Below, in pieces: positions 50,834 to 58,636 of a DNA stretch of 64,000 nucleotides (position 1 is the stretch's first letter; every line of letters begins with the position of its first letter). The translations under genes and the position numbers were made by a program. Source of the DNA: Candidatus Magnetomicrobium cryptolimnococcus (GTDB lineage Bacteria > Nitrospirota > Thermodesulfovibrionia > Thermodesulfovibrionales > Magnetobacteriaceae). The stretch is taken from NCBI GenBank assembly GCA_018606805.1, contig JAGYWI010000015.1, forward strand, positions 1 through 64,000, given 5' to 3'. Under the pieces are notes generated by a model. It saw only the letters and a program-made list of their open reading frames with translations. It was not told where the DNA came from and did no database searches.

Positions 50834-51466
50834 TTAAACTTCACGATTAAAAAAATTAAACTTCCGCTCGTATCCGATATTGGAATCTGGCCCATGGCCT
50901 GGATAAACCGCAGTTTTATCCGGCAGCTTCATCAAACGCCGAAAAGAAGCCTTAAGCTCTTCCACACTACCGCCTGGCAAATCCGTCCTGCCAACCGACC
51001 CTGCAAACAGGGTATCGCCTGTAAAGATAACACCTTCCTCTGAATATAAGCAGATACTACCCGGTGAGTGCCCCGGCGTATGTATCACCTTAAAGAGATG
51101 TTTACCTGCCATAACCGTATCGCCTTCTGTAATTATCATTTCCGGTTTAGGTAACGGGTCTATCTGGTAACCCCAGAAGGCAGCCATATCCCGTGAAGCA
51201 TTGTATATACTTAATTCATCTTTGTGCAAGTAAATCTTAACACCAGTAGATGCTTTAATTTCAGGCAGTCCCCCTATATGGTCAAAGTGCGAATGGGTAC
51301 ATACTATTTTTTTTAAGTCAAGTCTCAATGCCTCTACGTATTCAAGTATTCTTTCTGGCTCATCCCCTGGGTCTATAACCATAGCCTCTTTGTTTAACTC
51401 ATCATAAACCAGATAGCAATTAACCTGCAAAGGACCAACTACAATAGTTCTAATACCAATACCCAT
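50834..51466 (-). CDS. Metallo-beta-lactamase-fold hydrolase (glyoxalase II-like)
   Basis: 210 residues. The metal-binding motif THSHFDHIGGLPE, later His in IHTPGHSPGSICLY and Asp in FTGDTLFAGSVGRTD, and the final His in VYPGHGPDSNIG are all present. It resembles the hydroxyacylglutathione hydrolase-like YcbL group. The substrate is unknown. Its stop is 24 bases before folD. Confidence 0.92.
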   Translation of the reverse strand: MGIGIRTIVVGPLQVNCYLVYDELNKEAMVIDPGDEPERILEYVEALRLDLKKIVCTHSHFDHIGGLPEIKASTGVKIYLHKDELSIYNASRDMAAFWGYQIDPLPKPEMIITEGDTVMAGKHLFKVIHTPGHSPGSICLYSEEGVIFTGDTLFAGSVGRTDLPGGSVEELKASFRRLMKLPDKTAVYPGHGPDSNIGYERKFNFFNREV

Positions 51467-51546
51467 CTAAATCTCCCAGCTGTTTATTTCTTCATTAAAG
51501 TTATTACACCTTTTTACCTTACTGAGACTGCCTATTAACCTTCGTT

Positions 51547-51900
51547 TTAAAAGAACATCTGCTGGTTAGTAAGTACCGAAAGCGAAATTAAAAACGCATA
51601 GATAGCCAGCGACTCTATCAAAGCAAGACCAACAAGTAGTATTGTCATAATCTTACCGGAAACTCCCGGATTACGAGCAACCCCCTCACATGCCTTGCTA
51701 AGACCAAGCCCCATACCAATACCAGTACCTAAAGCAGCCAACCCTATACTAAGGGCAGCACTCAAAGCAACTATGGCTTTTACCTGTGTTGATGACTCCG
51801 GAGCTCCTGCTTGAGCGGCAGCTTCACTGGCCATAGCAATTGATGCTCCCAGACAAATAACCGCTACCATCAAAAACACCATGATGAGCGTCTTTTTCAT
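51547..51900 (-). CDS. atpE: ATP synthase F0 c subunit with N-terminal signal-like segment
   Basis: 117 residues from the ATG at 51900 (ggaggt upstream). The first ~25 residues (KKTLIMVFLMVAVICLGASIAMA) look like a cleavable signal before the usual two-helix hairpin, as also seen in a few other lineages. The ion-binding Glu is in LALIESLAIYAF. The Gln that would serve for sodium at the first helix is Met here (GIGMGLG), so proton use is more likely. The loop CEGVARNPG is normal. Confidence 0.95.
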   Translation of the reverse strand: MKKTLIMVFLMVAVICLGASIAMASEAAAQAGAPESSTQVKAIVALSAALSIGLAALGTGIGMGLGLSKACEGVARNPGVSGKIMTILLVGLALIESLAIYAFLISLSVLTNQQMFF

Positions 51901-51970
51901 AATCACCCAACCTCCAATATAAATTTGCACCTGATATTTCAATACTTAACTTCATTCACATTAAACACCA

Positions 51971-52645
51971 TCAATGAGCCTCTTCCACAACCCCTGAAAA
52001 GTATATCATTGAAAGAAGCATAAAGACAAAGGCTTGCACAACACTAACCAAAAGCCCAAGCCCAAGTATTAGTATGGGAACAAAGGCTGGTACCAACGTG
52101 ATAGCCACCGTTAATAGATAGTATTTTGCTATCATATTACCAAATAACCTAATAGAAAGGGTAACCGGCCTTGCTAGATGGCTGATTACTTCAACTAAAA
52201 ACATAAGTAACATCAAAGGTAGCGCATAAACTGAGCGCATAGGGCCCAAAAAATGTTTTATATAGCCACTGCCATGTACCTTTATGCCATAATAGTGTGT
52301 AACCAAAAACACCGGCAAAGCACAAGCCGCCGTCGTGTTTATGCTATCAGTGGGTGCTTCAAAGCCGGGTATTAGGCCAAAGAGATTACAAACAAGGATA
52401 TACAAAAACACAGACCCTAAAAATGGGAAAAACGTCCTTCCCCATTTATGCCCTAAATTATCCTTACAGAAATTATAAAGCCCCTCAACAATAGCCTCTG
52501 CCACATTTTGAAGGGTTCTGGGCACAAGCTTCAGGCCACGCCTCACTAACAAGGCAAAACCAACTAAAAACGCCATAGCCACCCATGAATAGGTAACGTA
52601 AAAGGGTATGCCCGGTATGCTTATAAATGGATGCAGTTCTGTCAT
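51971..52645 (-). CDS. atpB: ATP synthase F0 a subunit
   Basis: 224 residues from the ATG at 52645 (aaggag upstream). Five or so membrane helices; the essential Arg lies in LSIRLFGNMIAKYYLL and family segments FLGSVFLYILVCNLFGLIPG and EVISHLARPVTLSIR are clear. Only the a and c subunits are here; the F1 genes must lie elsewhere, which is usual in several anaerobic lineages. A 12-base palindrome, gtagtatactac, sits about 20 bases upstream. Confidence 0.96.
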   Translation of the reverse strand: MTELHPFISIPGIPFYVTYSWVAMAFLVGFALLVRRGLKLVPRTLQNVAEAIVEGLYNFCKDNLGHKWGRTFFPFLGSVFLYILVCNLFGLIPGFEAPTDSINTTAACALPVFLVTHYYGIKVHGSGYIKHFLGPMRSVYALPLMLLMFLVEVISHLARPVTLSIRLFGNMIAKYYLLTVAITLVPAFVPILILGLGLLVSVVQAFVFMLLSMIYFSGVVEEAH

Positions 52646-52743
52646 ATTCGGTAACTCCTTACGTAGTATACTACTTACGCATTTAAAAAAAGTCAAGTGC
52701 GTTCTTTTATTTGTTAACTAAATACTACGCTATCGTTTTATTA

Positions 52744-53004
52744 TCATGTAGATTCAACAGTTACACCAAAGCTGCTGATAAAATCAACAAAGCGCCCATC
52801 ATCAAAAGTATCATTTGTAATACTATCTGGTGAGATAGTTGCTTGGATATTTTGTACACTTAAAATAATCTCCCACCCAGATTCAGTAACCCGAGCCCTC
52901 AGAAGTTCAGCACTAACGCCGTATCTTTCAATAAAAGTGGATAAAAAGGACGATTGTAATATCGCCTTTGAATCTGTAAATGATATTTTCATCTTCCTTT
53001 TCAT
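52744..53004 (-). CDS. NIL-like domain protein
   Basis: 86 residues. The pattern FTDSKAILQSSFLSTFIERYGV followed by SAELLRARVTESGWEIIL matches the NIL domain (small ferredoxin-like fold found in methionine transport and Fe-S proteins). In several anaerobes a NIL-domain protein accompanies the sulfur carrier and JAMM protease of homocysteine synthesis. It lies 20 bases after the ThiS-like gene and belongs to that group. Confidence 0.7.
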   Translation of the reverse strand: MKRKMKISFTDSKAILQSSFLSTFIERYGVSAELLRARVTESGWEIILSVQNIQATISPDSITNDTFDDGRFVDFISSFGVTVEST

Positions 53005-53023
53005 CCTAAAAAAATCCCCTCAC

Positions 53024-53302
53024 TTACACTAAGCCACCAGCTACAGCCGGCACTATTGAAATTTCATCGCCATCATTGACAAGTGTTTGTTCCATTTGCA
53101 AAAACCGAATGTCTTCACCATTGACATAAATATTAACAAATCTGCGCACCTTGCCACCTTCCGATATTCTTTCAGCTATTGTTGGAAAGTTAGCATCAAG
53201 CTCATTAATAATATCCATAATAGCGCCCGGCTTACACTCCACCTCTTCCTTGCCGCCAGTAAGTCTCTGTAAGGGCGTCGGTATCTTCACTCTAACTGCC
53301 AT
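53024..53302 (-). CDS. ThiS/MoaD-like sulfur carrier protein
   Basis: 92 residues of beta-grasp fold (VRVKIPTPLQRLTGG then NDGDEISIVPAVAGGLV). Active carriers end in GG; this one has two extra residues (Leu-Val), so a protease would be needed to free the GG end. That setup is known for sulfur carriers of homocysteine and cysteine synthesis, where a JAMM-type protease does the trimming; no such protease is in the window. It is placed between thrC and a NIL-domain gene. Confidence 0.85.
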   Translation of the reverse strand: MAVRVKIPTPLQRLTGGKEEVECKPGAIMDIINELDANFPTIAERISEGGKVRRFVNIYVNGEDIRFLQMEQTLVNDGDEISIVPAVAGGLV

Positions 53303-53335
53303 AAATCATCCTCCTTAAAACTAAAATGGTTGTAA

Positions 53336-54574
53336 TCATTTTGCCTTGATCTTGGCAAGCACTTCTTCAAAGGAAGCAAGTTTTGGGCTTATATAATGCG
53401 GCTCACCAGTGTGTCCTGCCAAGGCCTCTTTCGTTTTTAACCCATTGCCTGTTACGCAAATAACAGTCAACTCATCCTCGCCAATAATGCCTTTTTGCAC
53501 TAATTTTTTAGTAACAGCAACGGTAACACCTCCGGCCGTTTCTGCAAAAATGCCCTCCGTCCTTGCCAGTAACTTCATGCCGTCTATTATCTCATCATCT
53601 GTAACATCCTCACCGTAGCCGTTAGTTTCCTCCACCACCTTAAGGGCATAAAACCCATCAGCCGGATTTCCAATTGCTAAGGATTTGGCAACAGTGTCAG
53701 GCTTTACAGGCCGTATTATATCCGTCTTGTCCTTAATAGCCTTCACTATTGGATTACACCCAAGGGGCTGAGCAGCAAACACCCGGGTGTTTAGCTCATC
53801 AATAATGCCAATTTGTTTAAATTCCTTAAAACTCTTCCACACTTTTGTTAGCAGTGAACCACTAGCACAAGGCACTATCACGTTATCCGGTGCCCTCCAG
53901 CCCAACTGCTCTATAATTTCAAACCCAAGCGTTTTAGACCCTTCCGCATAATACGGCCTTATGTTAATATTAACAAAAGCCCACTTGTACTTATTAGCAA
54001 TTTCACTACATAGGCGATTAACATCATCATAATTGCCGTCAACTGCTATAAGGTTTGGCTCGTAAACGAGGGAAGCCACTATCTTACTGGTTTCAAGGGA
54101 AGCCGGTATAAAGATAAACCGGTTGAAACCAGCCCGTGCCCCATGTGCTGATACCGAGTGCGCAAGATTGCCCGTAGAGGCACAAGCAACCGTATCAAAA
54201 CCAAACTCAGCAGCCCTTGTAAGGGCTACAGAAACCACACGGTCCTTAAAAGACAACGTCGGATGCACTACCGTGTCATCTTTAACATACAGCCGTTTTA
54301 CACCAATAGCCTTAGCAAGATTTTTAGCCTCCACTAACGGCGTACAACCTGAGTCCAAACCAACGCGAGGCTCTCCCTCTATTGGCAATAGCTCCAGATA
54401 ACGCCAGAGATTTGCAGCTCTTGATTGTATTTTTTCTCTTGTTAAATGGCTTCTTATCTTATCGTAATCGTATACAGCCTCAAGGGGACCAAAACAAAAC
54501 TCACACACATATATTGGCTGCGCTTCATACTGGCGCTTACATTCCCGGCACTGTAATCCGCTAACAAAACCCAT
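53336..54574 (-). CDS. thrC: Threonine synthase (PLP-dependent)
   Basis: 412 residues. An N-terminal zinc ribbon-like Cys motif (CRECKRQYEAQPIYVCEFC) precedes the PLP fold, as in the class II type. The PLP Lys is in PTLSFKDRVVSVALTRA, and the Gly-loop in VACASTGNLAHSVSAHGA binds phosphate. The gene starts a run with a sulfur carrier and NIL protein, so it could also serve O-phosphohomoserine-based sulfur transfer, but threonine synthesis is the default. RBS ggaggtgg upstream. Confidence 0.94.
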   Translation of the reverse strand: MGFVSGLQCRECKRQYEAQPIYVCEFCFGPLEAVYDYDKIRSHLTREKIQSRAANLWRYLELLPIEGEPRVGLDSGCTPLVEAKNLAKAIGVKRLYVKDDTVVHPTLSFKDRVVSVALTRAAEFGFDTVACASTGNLAHSVSAHGARAGFNRFIFIPASLETSKIVASLVYEPNLIAVDGNYDDVNRLCSEIANKYKWAFVNINIRPYYAEGSKTLGFEIIEQLGWRAPDNVIVPCASGSLLTKVWKSFKEFKQIGIIDELNTRVFAAQPLGCNPIVKAIKDKTDIIRPVKPDTVAKSLAIGNPADGFYALKVVEETNGYGEDVTDDEIIDGMKLLARTEGIFAETAGGVTVAVTKKLVQKGIIGEDELTVICVTGNGLKTKEALAGHTGEPHYISPKLASFEEVLAKIKAK

Positions 54575-54729
54575 AAGCCACCTCCAAATCTTCTAAAATT
54601 TACAGAAGCTATATTTTAATGCAAAACGCTTAATTTTTCAAAGTGCGTTTATTAACTTTTTGGAATAATGTTAAAATACTTAAAGCCTAATGCTAAGAAA
54701 ATCTAAACCTTCAGTTACGTATAAGGAAC

Positions 54730-55413
54730 ATGAAAAGAGAAACGAAATTAGAAGAGCTTAAAAACATTAACCTATTTTCAAATCTAACCACAGAGGAACT
54801 CATAGAAATAGCCCAAAAAATCCAAATCAAAAGCCTAATAAAGGGCCAAGTGGTAATCTACCCCGAGGACACGAACGAGACCTTCTATGCAATATTAAAG
54901 GGGAAGGTTAAGATAACGAAAACCGACTTCAGCGGTAAGGAAATAATACTCGCCATACATCAAAGCGGCGACTTTTTCGGTGAACTTTCAGTTATTGACG
55001 GAAGAACCTGCCCAGCCACCGCACACGCCGTGGAATCCTCTACAATTGCACTCATAGCGCGCGATGACTTTCAGCACATTATACATAACCAAACAAAGGT
55101 TCTAAATAACCTCCTATTTTTAATGTGCAGCAGGCTGCGCGATGCTTGGAACGTTGTTGAAATGCTTAACTTCGATAACGCCTCCAAGCGCATTAAAATG
55201 TTTTTACTCATAAGCGCCAACAAGTATGGGATAAATAACGGCGATGGCATAACCATAAAGATGAAGCTCACACATCAAGACATCGCTGAGATGACAGGCG
55301 TTACAAGGGAGACGGTTACAAGAATATTAAATATTTGGAAAAAAAATAAGGACTTACTAATTCTCGACAATAAATATATTCACTTAAAAAATGATTTTTT
55401 AAAAACTCTTTGA
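54730..55413 (+). CDS. CRP/FNR-family transcription regulator
   Basis: 227 residues. A cyclic-nucleotide-binding-like beta barrel (FSGKEIILAIHQSGDFFGELSVI) is followed by a dimer helix and a HTH whose recognition helix reads TGVTRETVTRILN. The R-E-x-x-x-R pattern is the same as in E. coli CRP (contacting TGTGA), unlike FNR (VETxSR). The barrel has RTCPATAHA where CRP has the cAMP-binding Arg-Ser, so cAMP is probably not the ligand. No Fe-S cysteine set is present at the N-terminus. A CRP-type site lies three bases after the stop. Confidence 0.92.
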   Translation: MKRETKLEELKNINLFSNLTTEELIEIAQKIQIKSLIKGQVVIYPEDTNETFYAILKGKVKITKTDFSGKEIILAIHQSGDFFGELSVIDGRTCPATAHAVESSTIALIARDDFQHIIHNQTKVLNNLLFLMCSRLRDAWNVVEMLNFDNASKRIKMFLLISANKYGINNGDGITIKMKLTHQDIAEMTGVTRETVTRILNIWKKNKDLLILDNKYIHLKNDFLKTL

Positions 55414-55415
55414 TT

Positions 55416-55433
55416 TTGTGATCAACATCACAA
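55416..55433. promoter_or_regulatory. CRP-type operator upstream of the secreted protein gene
   Basis: tTGTGAtcaacaTCACAa: a perfect TGTGA-N6-TCACA palindrome. A tataat at 55455-55460 gives a predicted start near 55467, so the site is centred at about -42, the class II activator position. It immediately follows the gene of a CRP-like regulator whose recognition helix fits this sequence. Confidence 0.8.
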
Positions 55434-55530
55434 CATTTAGTTGAAGATTTTTAGTATAATCAAATCATATTAAATGTCCTTTTTCAAAGGACTGAAAGAT
55501 TGTAAAAAAATGTTTATGAGGTGCATAAGA

Positions 55531-55836
55531 ATGGTAGCAAAGAAGTCGTCTGTTAAAAGTCTAATCGTAACGCTGTTAATAGCAGTATTCGTATTGTCAG
55601 TGGCAGGTATAGCTTTTGGTGAAAAGATTGTAGGCGTTGTAAAAGACATCAGCGATAAAGATGGCGTAAAGGTTTATACAATTGAAGATGAGAAGACTAA
55701 AGAGTCAAAGACTGTAGAGTGTAATGACAAGGCTGGTTGTAAAGTAGCTGCTGGAGCAGACCAGGCTGGCGCAAAGGTAACCGTTGAGAAAGGCGACAAA
55801 GAAACCAATATTAGAAAGGCTGTCGTAGGCTGTTAA
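55531..55836 (+). CDS. Small secreted protein, unknown function
   Basis: 101 residues from the ATG at 55531, after gaggtg; the frame opens earlier at 55474, but that would place the signal peptide behind 20 extra charged residues. A signal peptide (LIVTLLIAVFVLSVAGIAFG) precedes a short Lys-rich periplasmic domain with VVKDISDKDGVKVYTIEDE. Two Cys occur in VECNDKAGCKV and one at the end. Expression is probably under the CRP-type site at 55416-55433. A terminator follows. Confidence 0.75.
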   Translation: MVAKKSSVKSLIVTLLIAVFVLSVAGIAFGEKIVGVVKDISDKDGVKVYTIEDEKTKESKTVECNDKAGCKVAAGADQAGAKVTVEKGDKETNIRKAVVGC

Positions 55837-55872
55837 TTATATAATAAGTATAACATTAGGTTGTTGCAGTGA

Positions 55873-55902
55873 GGGTTACGGTAGAAATACCATAACCCTT
55901 TT
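55873..55902 (+). terminator. Intrinsic terminator after the secreted protein gene
   Basis: gggtta and cggta pair with taccataaccc around a GAAA-type loop, and four T residues follow (gggttacggtagaaatac then cataaccctttt). Located 37 bases after the stop at 55836. Confidence 0.8.
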
Positions 55903-55985
55903 GCCATTTTTAATAGTAGATATAAATAGTATATATGCAGACATTTTCAAAAAATTTCCCCTCATTATAAATAATTGCTACAAAT

Positions 55986-56267
55986 ATGATTGAATCAACA
56001 TATATAGAGTTTCTACAAAAAGCGATAAGACGCTATTTCCCTGACAAAGACATACAAGCCTTTATCTTTGGTTCTGCCGTACAAAAAAAACGGTTCCGAG
56101 ATGTGGATATTGCTTTAATTGGGGAATTAGATAGGGCAAAATTATATGATTTAAAAGAAGCCCTTGAAGAATCCAATTTCCCCTACATAGTTGATATAGT
56201 TACCATTGACAGTACAACAGAAGAGTTTAAGGGGCATATCTTAGAAGGAGAGAAAATCTTTCTATGA
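55986..56267 (+). CDS. MNT-type nucleotidyltransferase (toxin-antitoxin component)
   Basis: 93 residues. The minimal nucleotidyltransferase motif is FIFGSAVQKKRFRDVDIALI: GS followed by DxD. In MNT/HEPN pairs the MNT protein is usually the antitoxin, which AMPylates the partner. It overlaps its HEPN partner by four bases. No ribosome binding site is obvious before the ATG. Confidence 0.88.
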   Translation: MIESTYIEFLQKAIRRYFPDKDIQAFIFGSAVQKKRFRDVDIALIGELDRAKLYDLKEALEESNFPYIVDIVTIDSTTEEFKGHILEGEKIFL

Positions 56268-56656
56268 AAAAAGACCAATTGAAAAAGGCACTGATAACAC
56301 TTTTTGAAGTAATAAGCATTATTAAACGGCAAGAGCAATGTGATGATATTATCAGGGATTCACTTATAAAAAGATTTGAATATACATCAGAGTTGTTTTG
56401 GAAAACCATGAAAGAATATCTTTATAATGAACATGCTATAGAAGCACATTCACCCAAAAATGTTATGCGTGAGTGTAGGAATATAAACCTTTTTTCTGAA
56501 GAAGAAACAAAATACGCTATAGAAATATTAGAGGCACGTAACGAAGCTGCACACGCTTATCACGAAAAAAAAGCTAATGAAATAGCTCACAAGATTCCAA
56601 AATATGCGGAATTTATACAAGAAATCACTAATAGGATAAATTCATTTGTAGGGTAA
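56264..56656 (+). CDS. HEPN-family toxin/nucleotidyltransferase substrate-binding protein (HI0074-like)
   Basis: 130 residues, mostly helical. The RNEAAH sequence (R-x4-H) is the HEPN active-site motif, here in LEARNEAAHAYHEKKA, and LFWKTMKEYLYNEH is the family helix. It overlaps the MNT gene by four bases. The pair may be a toxin-antitoxin module or a non-toxic MNT/HEPN couple. Confidence 0.88.
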   Translation: MKKDQLKKALITLFEVISIIKRQEQCDDIIRDSLIKRFEYTSELFWKTMKEYLYNEHAIEAHSPKNVMRECRNINLFSEEETKYAIEILEARNEAAHAYHEKKANEIAHKIPKYAEFIQEITNRINSFVG

Positions 56657-56674
56657 AAAATGGAACAGTCTCTT

Positions 56675-58636
56675 TTATCGTTTATTTTTTTGTTGTAACA
56701 GTTTTTTAAAATGTTTTAAATGGGTTTTTGTAAATTTGACATCTCTGTAGTACAGACCTTCAAATTCCTTGACAAATCTATTGGCATAAGCCTTTAACGA
56801 GCCATCACTTATTTTTGATATAAACTCCTCAAGCCCCTCATTCGGTTGTTTTACGTATCCATAGCTGGACATCCTTTGTAAAAATAGCGCAACTACTCGT
56901 TTTTCCTTAGATTTTCTTAATATCATAAGATATTTAAATAATATAAAGATTAAAATACTGCTGCCTATTAGCATGGTTATGATATATAGGTTTTTTTTAT
57001 CAAAAGATAGATTGATTGAGGGCTTTTTGATTGAGGATTTGAGTTTTCTCAATAGTGCAAGTTGTTTATGTAAGTCGTAGTTAATAACAAAGGCTCCCCA
57101 GTAGTAATTAACAGTATCAAATAGGATTCTAAGTTTTATAGGTAGAGTGTTACTTCTATCTGAAATCAACTCCCATGATGATAAGGGGGTTGCATCAAGC
57201 CTGAACCAACCTTTATCGTTTGTGTATGCCTCCACCCATACGTGTGCGCTTTCTTGCATAACCATATAGTATTTACCGGTTTCGTTGTAGTGCCCGCCAC
57301 GGTAACCACCGACAAGCCTTGCTGGTATACCGGAAAGTCTTAGCATTACCGCTAAAGCGGAGGCAAAGTATTCGCAGTTGCCGTACTTAAGCTCAAAGAG
57401 AAAATCTGTCAGTGGCGTGTCAGAAATTGGCAGTTTTTCTAACGAATAGGTAAACTTTCCATTGCCAAAATAGCTCATAAGTGCTGATATTATTTCCTTT
57501 TCTTTTTCTTTACCGGTTGTTAATGTGTTTACGAGGTCTTTTATTTTTTGGGGGATATTTGCTGGTAGCTGTAGGTATATATGTTTATCCGGTAATTCAG
57601 AGCTTACGTGTCTAGGGGTGCTATTTATATCCTTTGGTATGACTGACAGGGCGTCGTATTTCATTTTGTTTTCAACGTTTTTTTCCAAGCTGTAAGTAAA
57701 ATCCATACTAGACCTTGCCTTTCTTGAATATATGTATACGGGGACGTCTAGTGCAAAGAGGTATTTATTTTCATAAGGCTCAAGGTATATGGTTTGCTGT
57801 ATGCGTTGACCTGAGAGGTTTGCTCCTTGTAGTGTCAACAGAGGGTTATCCTTACGAGCCTTCCAGCTTGTGCCATCGAAGGTGTCAAGCACTATGCCGC
57901 GCCAGTAGAGCATGTGTTCGGGCATTGGTTTCATAGCGGCACGAAATATTATGCTATTGTCTTTTTGAATATTGGAAACAACGCCAAGGTCTATTGTCTC
58001 TGTAAAGCCGGTTGTTGCCCTACCGCCACGGTTTAAAAATCCTAAAAGCTGATAGTCTGTCCTTGGCAGCACGGTAAAAATAGCCACAGCCACTGGTATT
58101 GAACATATTGGGATTAGCGTTGATTTATATATGATTTGTAAGATAAGGTGTTTTTTTAGTGCAAGGCCTGGACTTTCAAATTGATAGGATAGTAATATTA
58201 AGCTTAAGTTTATTAAGAAAAATAGGCTGAAAAAGTAAAAGACAAATGCTATATCTATGGTAAGGAGCGCTGAGCCAGCCAGTAAAAATAGTGATATGGT
58301 ATATATCTGCATGTAGTCTCTAAATTGTTTTTCTTCGAGAAATTTTATCGAAAGAAGCACTACCAAGGCTTCAAGGGTTGGCTCCACAAGGTCTTCCCTG
58401 TAGATTCGCACTATGGAAAATATTATAACTGCCAGCGATATTAGATTAAAAATCCACCGACTAAATGATATACTTTTTCTATAGGTATTATATACTGATA
58501 GTGCTGTAAGCCCTATAAAAATCACTGAATATATAAATCCAATATCCCATGCAACAGTCAAATACCCTATGATGCCTATTATGAAGGTTATGGCATGGAG
58601 GATTGTTTCAACTTTTATAGTTTTAGTATTAATCAC
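56675..58636 (-). CDS. TgpA-like membrane transglutaminase
   Basis: 653 residues. About five N-terminal membrane helices (DUF3488-type), a periplasmic transglutaminase core and a C-terminal helix with cytoplasmic DUF4129-type end. The catalytic triad is seen: Cys in YGNCEYFASALAVMLR, His in MVMQESAHVWVEAY and Asp in WFRLDATP. The start overlaps the preceding GGDEF-EAL gene by four bases, so the two are translationally coupled. Confidence 0.92.
   Translation of the reverse strand: MINTKTIKVETILHAITFIIGIIGYLTVAWDIGFIYSVIFIGLTALSVYNTYRKSISFSRWIFNLISLAVIIFSIVRIYREDLVEPTLEALVVLLSIKFLEEKQFRDYMQIYTISLFLLAGSALLTIDIAFVFYFFSLFFLINLSLILLSYQFESPGLALKKHLILQIIYKSTLIPICSIPVAVAIFTVLPRTDYQLLGFLNRGGRATTGFTETIDLGVVSNIQKDNSIIFRAAMKPMPEHMLYWRGIVLDTFDGTSWKARKDNPLLTLQGANLSGQRIQQTIYLEPYENKYLFALDVPVYIYSRKARSSMDFTYSLEKNVENKMKYDALSVIPKDINSTPRHVSSELPDKHIYLQLPANIPQKIKDLVNTLTTGKEKEKEIISALMSYFGNGKFTYSLEKLPISDTPLTDFLFELKYGNCEYFASALAVMLRLSGIPARLVGGYRGGHYNETGKYYMVMQESAHVWVEAYTNDKGWFRLDATPLSSWELISDRSNTLPIKLRILFDTVNYYWGAFVINYDLHKQLALLRKLKSSIKKPSINLSFDKKNLYIITMLIGSSILIFILFKYLMILRKSKEKRVVALFLQRMSSYGYVKQPNEGLEEFISKISDGSLKAYANRFVKEFEGLYYRDVKFTKTHLKHFKKLLQQKNKR

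Noticed and set aside
54730-55413. FNR-type oxygen sensor
   Set aside because: No N-terminal cysteine set, and the recognition helix is CRP-like.
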